Notes under the pieces: generated by a model
What the model saw: the letters and a program-made list of their open reading frames with translations, nothing else
Database searches by the model: none
What the model was told of the DNA's origin: nothing
In this document: one piece after another, positions 24,695 through 36,000 of the stretch
Layout: each line of letters opens with the position of its first letter
Numbering within the stretch: position 1 is the stretch's first letter
Program-made: the position numbers and the translations under genes
Source of the DNA: Eustoma russellianum
Lineage: Eukaryota > Streptophyta > Magnoliopsida > Gentianales > Gentianaceae
Direction: 5' to 3'
Assembly: GCA_036186865.1 (NCBI GenBank)
Contig: AP025065.1
Location: 11,957,192-12,021,191 of the forward strand
DNA length: 64,000 bases

Positions 24695-26141
24695 TTACAA
24701 AGATTCATGCATTATAGGTTTTAGTCCCATTCTGTTTGTCAAAATTGACATCCGATCTCTAGGCAAGCCTTTTGTAAGCGGATCTGCAAGATTCTCCTTT
24801 CATTTTATATAATTAATAGAAAGCACGCAATTAGAGATCAACTGCTTAATGGTATTATGTCTCCGACATATGTGTCGAGACTTACCATTACAAACGCTTC
24901 TTTGAGCTCGTCCTATAGCCGACTGACTATCACAGTATATGCTAATAGGAGCAATTGGCTTAGGCCATCAGGGCACATTTTCCAAGAACTTCCAAACCCG
25001 TTCAGCTTTTTCCCCGGCTTTATCAAATGCTATAAACTCTGCTTCCATCATGGAATGAGCTATGCACGTTTGCTTCATGGATTTCCATGACACAGCATCG
25101 CCACCCACCGTGAATAAGTATCCACTGTTGGACTTAGAATCTTTACAGTCAGGTATCCAGTTGGTACCACTATAGCCTTCCAACACTGCTGGATATCTTG
25201 AGTTATGTAATCCAAGATTCATTCTATACTTTAAGTATCTCATCACTCTATTTAGAGCATTCCAATGGTCATCCTTGGATTACTGGTAAACCTGCTCAAC
25301 TTGTTTATCGAACACGCTAAGTCTTGCCTTGTACAATTTGTTATGTACATTAGACTTCCGATTACTTGCGAGTACTCCAATTGAGCTACGACTCGCCTCT
25401 GTCCTTCCTTAAGTGTATTCTTAAGTCGAATGGAGTTTTCACGGGTTTCACATCAAGCATATTGAAACGTTTTAGAACAGATTCATTATAGTGAGCTTGT
25501 GACAACACGAGTCCTTTGGTTATCCTAGAAATTTTAATTCTTAGAATAACGTTGGCGACTCCTGTATCCTTCATATCGAAGTTTCTCGTCAACATCTTCT
25601 TTGTGTTTAAGATGATGTCCCAAATACTCCCCATGATCTGCATGTCGTCTAAATAGAGGCATACTCTCACATATGCATTCTGTGTGTTCTTAATGTAGAC
25701 ACACTTATCACACTCATTGATCTTGAAACCATTTGTTATCATAGCTTAATCAAATTTCAAGTGTCACTGTTTAGGCGCTTGCTTAAGTCTGTATAGCGAC
25801 ATAACGAGTCTAAAGACTTTTGAATCTTGTCCTAGAACTGCAAACTCTTTGGGTTGTTACATATAAATTTCTTCATCCAACTCACCATTCAGAAAAGCAG
25901 TCTTCACATCCATCTGATAGATTTCCAAGTTATAGACTTTAGAAATAGCAACTAGAACCCTTATAGAAGTGATCCTAATTACTGGTGAGTAGGTGTCAAA
26001 AAAGTCAAAGCCTTCCTTCTGTCGATAGCCTTTAATTACCAGCCTAGCTTTATACTTTTCAATAGACCCATCCTTTTTCATTTTATTCTTAAAAATCCAC
26101 TTGCAACCAAGTGATTTACTTCCAGGTGGGAGGCCAACCAA
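24695..26141 (-). pseudogene. Element C RT and RNase H, broken
   Basis: 26141-25857 encodes the RT fingers (GCKWIFKNKMKKDGSIEKYK, IYQMDVKTAFLNGELDEEIY). 25742-25386 encodes the palm with CLYLDDMQIMGS, where the catalytic YVDD reads YLDD. 25246-24968 encodes RNase H (DCKDSKSNSGYLFTVGG, MMEAEFIAFDKAGEKAE). The domain ends at a stop at 24695-24697. There are stops and indels between the pieces. Confidence 0.85.
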
Positions 26142-26226
26142 CTCCCAAGTGTGATTTTAAAGAATCGAGTCTATCTCACTGTTAATTACCTCTTTCCAGA
26201 ATGGAGCTTCTGGAGTTGACATTGCC

Positions 26227-27455
26227 TCATAAAACATTTCTTGGCTTATTTTCTACCATATAAGTTAGAAAATCCAGTCCAAACAAAGTTGGCATTCTGA
26301 CACGCTTGCTTTGACGAAGCTCCTCATTTCCTTGAGGAGTCGCCTCACGCATTTGCTTACCAATTCTTGTTTCTTCTTGATTTTTGTCTTTTCTCGGAAA
26401 GGCATCTTCGAAGAACACTGCATTCCTTGATTCCGTGATAACTTTTTCATGTATGTCAGAAATATCTGATTTGTGCACCAAGAAACGATATGCACTACTG
26501 TTAGTCGTATATCCTATAAAAAAGCAGTCAATCGTTTTAGGCCCAATTCTCATTTGTCTTGGTTTAGGTACAGTAACCTTTGCCAGATACCCCATGACTT
26601 TTAAGTATTTTTAACTAGGCTTGTGGCCTTTTCAAAGCTCGTATGGGGTTTTATTCATTTTTTAAATGGAATTCTATTTAAATTGACGTTGGTTAAGAGA
26701 ATTGCTTCCCCCCACAAGTTTTGAGGTAAAACCGAACTTATCAACATAGCATTCACCATATCTTTTAGAGTACGATTTTTGCATTCAGCAGTACCATTCG
26801 ATTGAGGTGAATATGGTGCAGTCGTTTGATGAATAATGCCATGTTCTAAACATAATTCATTAAACGGTGTATCATATTCGCCACCTCTATCACTACGAAT
26901 TGCATTAATTCGTTTGCTAAGTTGATTCTCAACTTCATTTTTATAGTATTTGAAAGCATCAACGATTTCATCTTTGCTACTTAGCAAATAGACATAACAG
27001 TATCGTGTGCAATCGTCAATAAAAGTTACGAAATACCTTTTACTACCTCTTGTTTGCACAAATTTTAAATCACACACATCTGTATGAATTAAATCCAAAG
27101 GTTCAGTGTTCTTTTCTATTGAAGGAAATGACGTCTTTGCCATCTTGGCTTCAATGCATATTTGGCATTTGTCATTATGAAAATTTAATTTGGCCAATAA
27201 GTCAAGATTAACCATTCGTTGTATTGACTTATAATTAACATGTCCCAAACGAAAATGCCATAAACAAGCAGACTAAAGCATGTAAGCAGAAGAGGAAGCA
27301 TTATTATTAGCCTCTGCAGGCAAATCTCTTTTGGATACAATAGTGATGACATTCAATTTAAATATCCTATTCGACAAGTACCTCTTCCCCAAATACATGC
27401 CATTTTTTGAAAGAATAACTTTATTGGATTCTAACACTAGTCTAAAACCATGCAT
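26227..27455 (-). pseudogene. Element C pre-integrase and integrase, broken
   Basis: 27455-27273 is the protease/pre-integrase junction. 27248-26655 holds the integrase zinc CQICIEAKM and core (IHTDVCDLKFVQTRG, IRSDRGGEYDTPF, NGTAECKNRTLKDMVNAM). The last catalytic Glu context reads AECKNR instead of AERKNR; the Glu itself is kept. 26595-26227 is the C-terminal region. Frames are broken near 26600-26650 and 27260. Confidence 0.85.
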
Positions 27456-27479
27456 AGCTAGAAGAGATCAAGATACTAT

Positions 27480-28666
27480 ATTATTTAGAATGTCGGTGAC
27501 GTGCAGCATATTCTGCAGAGTCAGATGCTTCCCTAAGCTGAGCTTCAAAACAACTTTGTTCTCGAATTCGATTTTCGATTAGGCCGAGTTCTTAATGTAA
27601 AGTTGTTTGTTTTCCCTAGGCTGGTACTCCGTGAATATCTCTCTTCTGGAGCAGACATGTCTCGTGGCACCAGTATTGAGCCACCATTCGCGCATGTTTC
27701 CTACAACGCTGCACTCTAAGACCACCGCACAGAGGGTCAGATCATCCAAGGCATCATCGATGTTCGCCTTTGCCTTGGTCTGCTTCTTCTTGGGCTTTCT
27801 GCACTCGTTGCTGACATGCGTCTAAATGCCTCAGTTGTAGCATTTCCCAGTGAACTTGTTGGCCATCTATTTTCCTTTCTTGTTCACCCCAAGTTGGCCT
27901 TTCTTTTTCTTGGCCTCTACAACATGAGCCTTGGCCTTGCCAGAGCTTGATTGTTGCTTTCTCTCGATCTGCGATTGTCTTCTTCTATGGGGAGTCAGAC
28001 AATCAAGTCTTCCAATGTCATTTTCTTTCTCTTGTGATTGAGATAACTTCTAAATTCTCTCCACAAAAAACGTAGCTTCTCAATCACTATAGTCACTACG
28101 AAAGATTCACTGAGCAACATGCCCTCCTCTTCCATCTCGGTAACCAACACCTGAAGTTTCTCAACTTGAGAAACAACAGTGCAAGAATCAAACATTTTGA
28201 AATCCAACAATTTGCTGACAATAAATTTCTTAGTGACGGCCTCTTCCGTACGATATTTCTATTCTAAAGCCTGCCACAAAGACTTTGCAATTTCGTACAT
28301 GCAGTACAAACCATACAAGGAGTTGCCCAAATAAATCAAAATATTGCTCAAACAAACATAATTGTTCAAGTTCCATGCTTCAACAGAAAGTTTGTTCTGC
28401 ATATTCTGGGTTTGGTCCTCCACTGGATCCACCACAGGTGGGTCCTCGGTCAAAAAGGTAGCCAACCCCATGGCAGCCAAGAAGAACAATATCTTCAGCT
28501 GCCAGCGTTTGAAGAAGCTCCTACTGAACTTTTCTGGTTTCTCCACTTGGGCCACCAAAGGACCCTGGACAAGAGGAGCATGCATCGGCACCCCAGCATT
28601 TGGTGCCATTGGGGCAGAACTGTGTACATTTGCACCTTGAACCAAGTTAGATCTTGCATTCTCCAT
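27480..28666 (-). pseudogene. Element C gag and protease, broken
   Basis: Gag starts MENARSNLVQGANVHSS at 28666 and runs to a stop at 28259. It resumes at 28210-27995 and then decays through the zinc-knuckle region. The protease active site near 27655-27690 reads WWLNTGATRHVC: the catalytic Asp is Asn, so the protease is dead even apart from the frame breaks. Confidence 0.82.
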
Positions 28667-28720
28667 TTTACTTTCCGTAAGATGTTAGAAAAAAACTGGA
28701 ATGAGTACAGAATCAAACGG

Positions 28721-28736
28721 AATACATCTTAAGAAT
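28721..28736 (-). other. Element C putative priming site
   Basis: The minus strand reads CTTAAGATGTATT three bases after the LTR end (plus 28721-28733). It pairs with AATACGTCTTAAG in the element's own LTR over 13 positions with one G-U pair. No tRNA-type TGG is present. Confidence 0.55.
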
Positions 28737-29937
28737 TGATTGGAATAATTCAAAGACAGAATTGACTTATGTATAACAATGGCTGACCTACCGAGCTCAG
28801 GGTAGGCTGGATTGATCTGCTAAGTCAAGAAAGTTCATATATCTCAATTGAGTTTGCGTTCTGAAAAGTCAGCCGACCTGCCGACCTGAACTGAACAACA
28901 CTTCAGAAGAGTAGTTCTGTGCTATCAGCCTTCCAGGCGAGCTAAACCAAATCAGTCTGATCAGATTGATTAGATCAGTCTAGTCAGCGCAATTGTATTT
29001 GCGTTCTGGGCTGATTACCAACCTTGTGACATCGGCACGTTAGCACAACGGACAGTTGTGCTCTCAGACGCTTCAGTCGAGCAAAGCTCAGCATGTCAAT
29101 GCTGTAACAATGAATGTCCTCAGCTAATAATCAAGCTCAACACAACAACACTATACAATAAATGTTGTGATATCTCATGGTCAGCTGGGCTCAGCACAAA
29201 GTAGAGCTCAGCTCGGCAATAACTTTTACAACTCAACTAAGCAGAGATCCAAGGTGAGTCCAGGACTCTGTCCTTAAGACGTATTGCTCCGGTATACTGT
29301 TTCCAACCGGATGGAGCAATCGTCTCTCAAAATACGACGAAAGTTAGTTCAGACTAGCGGCACTGCAGCGTATGAACTATACGAACCTATAAGATTCCCT
29401 GAACTTCTCGGACTTGATGCAAAATGTAGAAGGATAAGAGAGATGAAGAGCACGTGTATGCAAATGATGAGAGGAGGAGAAAGTCGGATTCTGAGTGTGT
29501 GACAAGAGAGGTCAGCTAGGCCACTATTTATAAGGAAAAAATTGATTAGGGTGGTTAATTGACAATTTAACCATAGATGTCGAATCAGATTGTCACCATT
29601 ATATCCGATAGCCATTTTTTCAAATTTGAATTACGGTTAAGTAACCGATTTTCAATTTTGAATTACAGTTAAGTAACCGATTTTCAAATTTGAATTACGG
29701 TTAAGCAACCGCCTTTCAAATTATTTTATCTCTATTTTGAGCATTGATTTTTCATTCACTCGGTATCGTAATTGAGTGATTCCAAACTCTAAAATCATCT
29801 ATTTGTTACGTAGATAATCAAAAGTTTATTCGTTTTCACTTGTTATTATGAAAACTTATTATAACTTAGCTCAAAGTACGTTGCTAACCACAGTTTGCAA
29901 CTTGGTCCATTTCAATTTATTTCCAATTTCTCCAATA
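28737..29937 (-). repeat. Element C 5' LTR (1201 bp)
   Basis: Homologous to 22978-24214. It carries the leader motif at 29273-29285 and tatttata (29525-29532), TATAAATA on the element strand. The terminus has decayed to TGATTGG. Confidence 0.88.
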
Positions 29938-29981
29938 GTTTTTCCATAGATGATGACAGTGTTCCATGGGTAGATGGTTTT
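29938..29981 (+). pseudogene. LINE remnant 4 (RT fingers)
   Basis: A 44-bp island between C and S1 that includes the target duplication of each. Joined to remnant 3 it reads EAVFSIDDDSVPWVDGF, the conserved plant LINE RT motif usually ending APGPDGF. Short, but the motif and the two flanking duplications make the assignment firm. Confidence 0.75.
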
Positions 29982-30836
29982 TGTTATGCCCCGCACCCTC
30001 CGTAGGATAATTAAGACACAAAGAGGGAATTTAACTGGATTAGTGACGGCCAACCGTATTAAATTTAAATTAAGTTATAGGATTAATGTAAATTAATTGG
30101 AGGATTAAATATTAGAATTAAGTAGGATTTAATTTGGAATTAAATATTGGGAGATTATCCTTTAAGATAAATAAGATAATAGATATAATTTAGAAACACC
30201 AAACTTTTCCCTTTCACTATAAAAACTGACAGAACATCAGTTTTTCTCTTTTACGCAGAAGAGAAACCGCCCTGCACCTGTGAGCAATCACCACTCCGTC
30301 CTCAACCCTAGAGCAAGTTCTTTCAAGATCTTCCTTCAATCTTCGCTTGTTCTTCGTTTCCTCTCTAAGTAATCAAAGGCAAGTAATCTACTTATAAGTT
30401 CTTACGTTTTGTGAAAGAAAACTGGCCTATTTTGTTATCAAATTGGATCACCATGCAGTAGTTTCATTTTGTGATTCTTTGTTTATGATTTATGTGTTTT
30501 GGTTTCGAGTTTTGGTCGCTGTATATGAAAAGGCATTGCCGTTGTTGTTGGTTATGTGGAATTCTGCAAATCCCTACCCCGTAAACCCTTTTGATGTGCC
30601 TCCATTGTTGGATAGGGTTGGGAATGGAAAAAGGTGGGACCTTTCGGGTTCGTGGGGAGGAACAACGTGCGTGTAGGCTTGAACGTGGGACGTGTTCTGA
30701 GAGGGTTTGCGTTGATGAACTGTGCATGGATTGATAGGGTGGTTAGGCTTGGATTGATGGGTTAGAGATCGGGGAAACGTTGGTTGAGGATTGCATCTTC
30801 TGCAGCAATTCGCAGAACAAAGTTCACAGGAAACGC

Positions 30837-31100
30837 CGACATCGATCGATCGATGTCAGAGATCGATGTCCCCTGCTGGACATCGATCGATCGATGTGGG
30901 GTGAACTGAGAGATCGATGTCCTCTGTTGGACATCAATCGATCGAAGTAAGGGAAGGTTGAGAGATCGATGTCCCCTGTTGGACATCGATCGATCGATGT
31001 ATAAGAGGCTGAGAGATCGATGTACTCTGATGGACATCGATCGATCGATGTGAGGGTATGATGTCACATCGATCGATCGAAGTAAGGGGATGATGTCCAT
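30837..31100 (+). repeat. Tandem array with ATCGATCGATCGAT palindromes, inside S1
   Basis: About five units of roughly 51 bp, each with ACATCGATCGATCGATGT, a variable stretch, then GAGAGATCGATGTCC and CTGTTGG. The palindrome could fold as hairpins. A milder single copy of the same module lies in the LTRs of element A. Confidence 0.85.
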
Positions 31101-31587
31101 CAGTTTTGTGGGAAATAGAGGAAGAAAGAGGGAAGCTCGGGGAGTCTTTGGGTGACCTTAGAGACTTCTTAAGACCTGATTAAAGGAAGTCTAAGTCTCG
31201 GGAACATGACTTAGGATGGTGAATCAACTTGGTGAGTTCGAAGGGGGTTTTCGAAGCGCATTTCAATGGGAATGACTTAGGAGGGTTAGGAGATGAATGT
31301 ACGAGGTGTTTGAGAGTTCAACGAAGGATGGTTAGGGATACTTGCCTTAGGTTGTGAACCTTGGAGTCAAGACTAAGTGTTGACGAGATGGTGGAAGCCT
31401 AAGTTATGATGTGTAAGTTAGTGAAAACTTGTGCATGCTTATACTTGCGCATGTGTACATGAACTACTTATGTGAATTGCATACGAGAATGAGAAATGAG
31501 ATTGAAACGAGGAGTCTTGCATCATGGCACTTGCATTTGCATATTGATTTGAAAAGAGGTGCTTCGGCACAGATTTGCAAAGGTGAC

Positions 31588-31820
31588 CTGCAATGTTAAC
31601 CGGAATGGAAATTTAAGCCGGGGTGCATTGCAGGGCACAAAAGACTATAACGTAAACCGGGATGGAAATATAAGCCGGGACACGTTGCAGGGTATAAAGT
31701 TGTCTGTAATGCTAATCGGGATGGAAATATAAGCCGAGGTGCATTACAGGGTATAAAGTTGGCTGTAACGTAAACCGGTATAGAAATATAAGCCGGAGCG
31801 CGTTACAGGGTATAAAGTTA
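31588..31820 (+). repeat. Tandem array of four ~58-bp units, inside S1
   Basis: Four units begin CTGTAACGTAAACCGG or similar. Each contains GGAAATATAAGCCG and ends with TACAGGGTATAAAGTT. Units differ by about 10-20 percent. No coding role is evident. Confidence 0.85.
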
Positions 31821-32168
31821 TGTGACGTGACCGGACATTATGACATGCATTGCACTGTTTTAAAAGAGAAAGTGTTCATGCATATGTGAACGTGTAGTGT
31901 AGTGCATATTTTGACATGCATCACGAGAGTCAATGTGATATGAGTGTGAGTGGTATCTGATTGCCAATGAATTGCTATTTGCGTGCAAATTGCTGTACTT
32001 GCTCTATTACGTTATTCGCTTATATATTTGGAAACTTACAAGACATGTGCCCCACAATTCCCTTGAATTATATATTACTGATGTCTTGCCATGTGTTGAT
32101 CCCGTATGTCTTATAAGCGGGTTACTTGCTAGCGTTTTTCGCTAAGGGTACTGCCTTTGATATTGCAG

Positions 32169-32233
32169 ATGAACCTAGCTACGATATGATTTTCATTGAG
32201 GACGACGACGAGTGGGCTGAATGGGATACATAG
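32169..32233 (+). other. Conserved short acidic frame in S1 (possible 3' exon)
   Basis: Follows the acceptor-like tattgcag. After two bases it reads EPSYDMIFIEDDDEWAEWDT and a stop. The equivalent position in P (45021-45091) and M (42046-41976) encodes related peptides in the same phase. The consensus is Y-D/E-x-I/V-F-I/V-E-D, then a few acidic residues, then E-W. Function unknown. Confidence 0.5.
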
Positions 32234-32509
32234 AGACATGTTGGGAGCTAGATGACACAATTGTTATTTATTTCAGTTCTTTCATACACTTGAGGATTAG
32301 TTCGTTATTACTGTGATTACCCTTAGAGAGGTTTTTATCATTTAATGTATCGAATTAATGGTGGAGATTTATCAGATGCATGTTTCCGCACTTATTTCTC
32401 TTACATCAGTGATGATGTGTATTCGAGAGATAAGACGTCTTGTAGTCTTCTCAGTAAGCTACGACGGGTGAACCGGTTCGGATTCCGCTGTCCGGGTCGG
32501 GACGCTACA

Positions 32510-32579
32510 GTTTTGATGTCAAGTTTTTGGCTCACTAGGACCGGCCAGCTCTCTTTTAAGTAGATCATTGTGTGGGTGA
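32510..32579 (+). pseudogene. LINE remnant 5
   Basis: A 70-bp island between S1 and D, ending in the target duplication GGTGA of D. Assignment to the LINE rests on position between remnants 4 and 6; its own coding signal is weak (GFDVKFLAH, then a stop). Confidence 0.5.
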
Positions 32580-32921
32580 TGTTGGAGAAATGAAATGGAA
32601 AAAGTTTGGATGGCAAGTGGGTTTGTCAAAAGTTTTCATTCCAACAACATTCTGCATTCCATTACGATACAGTCCACTTTCACTCGAGAAAACAGAACAC
32701 CTTTAACAGGTTCGTCGATGTTCCTACGCTGTAGTGCCACTCGTATGAACGAAAACCGTTGTATCCTGGGAGACGTTTGTTCCATCCGGTTGGGCACAGT
32801 ATACCGGAGCAATTCGTCTTAAGGAGAGAGTCCTTACACTCGCCTTGGTTTTGCTTGCGTTTTTGTTTCCAATTTACTCACACGCACACACTGCACTTGC
32901 AGTAGATTACAGTAACTAACA
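32580..32921 (+). repeat. Element D 5' LTR, about 860 bp deleted
   Basis: The first 60 bp (TGTTGGAGAAATGAAATGG to GTCAAAAGTT) match the start of the 3' LTR, and the last 280 bp match its end. The intervening 860 or so bp, including the TATA box present at 38433 in the 3' LTR, are missing. The leader motif aattcgtcttaag is kept at 32811-32823. A short direct repeat (attccaacaacattctgcattcc region) lies near the breakpoint. Confidence 0.92.
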
Positions 32922-32936
32922 ATCTTAAGACGAAAT
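32922..32936 (+). other. Element D putative priming site
   Basis: Just inside the LTR the sequence is ATCTTAAGACGAAAT. CTTAAGACGAA (32924-32934) is the exact reverse complement of TTCGTCTTAAG in the 5' LTR (32813-32823). Relative to B and E, both partners differ in the same places (GTA to GAA; TAC to TTC), so pairing is kept. There is no TGG for a tRNA 3' end. Confidence 0.6.
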
Positions 32937-33034
32937 TATTTGATATATACTGTAATCTGGTTCGGTTTCTGTTTGTACGATACTAATTGGTGTCGTGTTC
33001 TGTTTTCTGTATTGCCTTTAACAGAAATTGAAAT

Positions 33035-36000
33035 ATGGAAGGCGAAAGTTCCAACTCGTTCAACGGTGTGCATCTGGGCATTTCTGAGGAACAGAACAAT
33101 GTTGTTCCTGTTGCACCCGCTGCTCCAGTCACTGCTCCTATTCCTGCTGTTGGACAGGTTGAAAAGCCAGAGAAGTTTGGAGGAAGTTACTTCAAACGCT
33201 TGCAGCAGAAGATGTTGTTCTTCTTGACCACGTTGGGTTTGGCTAAGATAATGACTGAGGATTCTCCGGAGGTGGTGCCGGTGGAAGACCAGAATGTGAA
33301 CATGCAAAACAATCTGATTGCTGAAGCGTGGAGTTACAGCAATTATGTTTGTTTGAGTCACATTTTAAGTTGTTTGGATAATTCATTGTATGGATTGTAT
33401 TCTGCTTATAAAACTGCGAAATCCTTATGGCAGGCGTTAGACAAGAAGTACCGCACTGAGGATGCTGGTACTAAGAAATTTATTATTGGAAAATTTCTTG
33501 ATTTTCAGATGACAGATTCCAGGACTGTTGTTTCTCAGATTGAGGAACTTCAGATGCTTGTTGCTGAGATGAAAGAGGAGGGTATGACCCTCAGTGAATC
33601 TTTTCTTGTTGCTACTGTGATTGAGAAGCTTCCTCTTTCGTGGAGGGAATTCCGAAGCTATCTCAAGCACAAGAGAAAGGAAATGTCTTTGGAAGACTTG
33701 ATTGTCCGACTCCGTATAGAGGAAGACAATCAAAGGGCAGACAAGAAGCCGTCTTCCAGTACTGGCCATGCAAAAGCTCACGTTGCAGAGGCGTCGAAAA
33801 AGAAGAGAGGAAATTCTGTCGGAGTGAACGCGAAGGGCAAGAAGGTTGCCAAAAAGTTCACTGGTAAATGTTACAATTGTGGAATTCAAGGGCATCGTAG
33901 TGTTGACTGCAGGAAGCCCAAGAAAAGGCAAGAGAAAGCCAAAGCCAACCTTGTAAGTGCAATGGATGATTTGGACTTGTGTGCTGTTGTTTCTGAATGT
34001 AATGCTGTAGGTAATCCTAGCCAGTGGTGGGTGGACACTGGCACCACTAGACATGTTTGTGCAAACAGGGGAATGTTCAAGGAATATTCTCCTGCGAAAG
34101 ACGATGAAAGGCTGTACATGGGAAACAAAGATAGCTCGAAAATTGAAGGTTCGGGCAAAGTGATTCTGAAGATGACCTCTGGAAAAGAATTGACATTGCA
34201 GGATGTGCTGCATGTTCCCGACATTCGCAAGAACTTAGTCTCTGGTGCTTTACTAGTCAGGCATGAATTTAGGCTAGTATTTGATTGTAACAAATGTATT
34301 CTGACTAAGAATGGTGTATTTCTAGGGAAGGGGTACCTGATGGACAATATGTTTAAACTTAGTGTTATAACTATTGTACCAACGAAGACTACGCCCGATG
34401 AGGCTAATAAGACTGCTTCTACTTCCGCTTACATGCTTGAGTCTTCATGTTTATGGCATTTATGTTTGGGTCATATTAATTATAAGTCATTACAAAGAAT
34501 GATTAATCTCGACTTATTACCCAAACTAAGTTTCAGTAATGAAAAGTGTCAAGTTTGTGTTGAAGCAAAAATGGCTAAGTTACCATTTCCTTCAATCAAA
34601 AGAAACACTGAAGTGTTAGATTTAATTCACACAGATGTTTGTGATTTAAAGTTTGTGCAAATAAGAAGCGGTAAAAAGTACTTTGTGACTTTTATTGACG
34701 ATTGCACTCGATACTGTTACGTTTATTTGCTAAGTAGCAAAGATGAGGCCTTAGATGCTTTTAAAGATTATAAAAATGAAGTTGAGAATCAACTTAGCAA
34801 ACGAATTAAGTCAATTCGTAGTGATAGAGGCGGCGAATATGATGCACCGCTCAATGAATTCTGTTCAGAACATGGCATTATTCATCAAACGACTGCACCA
34901 TATTCACCTCAATCGAATGGTATTGCTGAACGCAAAAACCGTACTCTGAAAGAAATGATGAATGCTATGTTGATAAGTTCGGGCTTACCGCGGAACTTGT
35001 GGGGGGAAGCAATTCTCTCCGCCAATGTCATTTTAAATAGAATACCACCAAAGAAGATGGATGAGACCCCATACGAGCTTTGGAAAGGCCATAAGCCTAG
35101 TTACAAATACTTGAAAGTGTGGGGGTGTCTGGCGAAGGTTGCAGTACCCAAACCAAGACAAGTTAGAATTGGGCCTAAAACAATTGACTGCATACTCATA
35201 GGATATGCAACTAACAGTAGTGCATATCGATTCTTGGTGCACAAGTCCGACATTCCTGACATACATGAGAATGTTGTCATGGAATCAAGAAATGCAGTGT
35301 TCTTTGAAGATGTCTTTCCAAAGAAAGACGAAAACAGCATAGAAGCAAGCACTAGTAAGCGAGTGCGTGAGACGACTCCTCAAGAAAGTGAGGAAATGTG
35401 TCAAAGCAAACGAACTAGAATACCAACATCTTTTGGACCAGATTTTCTAACATACTTGGTAGAAAATGATCCAAGAACGTTTTCAGAGGCGATGTCAACT
35501 CCAGAAGCTCCCTTCTGGAAGGAGGCAGTAAACAGTGAGATAGAATCAATTCTTCAAAATCACACGTGGGAGCTGGTAGATCTTCCTCAAGGGAGTAAAC
35601 CACTTGGATGCAAGTGGATTTTTAAGAAAAAACTCAAAGAGGATGGATCCATTGATAAGTACAAGGCCCGGTTGGTAGCTAAGGGCTATCGACAAAAGGA
35701 AGGTTTTTACTTCTTTGACACTTATTCACCAGTAACTAGGATTACTTCCATAAGAATGCTAGTTGCTATTGCTGCAGTCTACGACCTAGAGATCCATCAA
35801 ATGGATGTAAAGACTGCCTTCTTGAATGGCGAGCTGGAAGAAGAGATTTATATGGAACAGCCTGAAGGGTTTACTGTCCCAGGACAAGAAAGGAAAGTTT
35901 GTAGACTTGTTAAGTCTTTGTACGGACTTAAACAAGCACCAAAGCAGTGGCATTTCAAGTTTGATCAATCCATGATGTCAAACGGTTTTAGGATCAATGA

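Larger units (their letters stand above)
22978..29937 (-). mobile_element. Element C: Ty1/copia retrotransposon (B/D/E family), defective
   Basis: Minus strand. LTRs 22978-24214 and 28737-29937, flanked by a perfect target duplication GTTTT (22973-22977 and 29938-29942). The terminal CA has decayed to TA in both LTRs. The internal region aligns with B and D. Every domain carries stops and indels, more than in B or D, so this is an older copy or one that decayed faster. Confidence 0.92.
29982..32509 (+). repeat. S1: solo LTR of a gypsy-type element (2528 bp)
   Basis: Begins TGTTATGCCCCGCACC and ends GGGACGCTACA, a style typical of plant Ty3/gypsy LTRs, with a perfect target duplication GTTTT (29977-29981 and 32510-32514). 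No internal domain is present, so it is a solo LTR formed by LTR-LTR recombination. Contents: TATA box CTATAAAAA (30217-30225), two tandem arrays (30837-31100 and 31588-31820) and a short acidic reading frame at 32169-32233. The gypsy assignment is inferred from end style and similarity to P and M. Confidence 0.82.

Noticed and set aside
30762..31100. Antisense 112-codon frame with repeated IDRSMS / HRSLSL peptides
   Set aside because: It follows from the 51-bp tandem array in S1; the unit length is divisible by three, so an open frame is expected. No promoter or homology supports a protein.
30837..31820. CRISPR-like array
   Set aside because: Units are contiguous tandem repeats without unique spacers, inside a plant LTR.
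33437..34347. Long antisense frames opposite element D gag
   Set aside because: They are shadows of the intact sense frame, with no recognisable domains.
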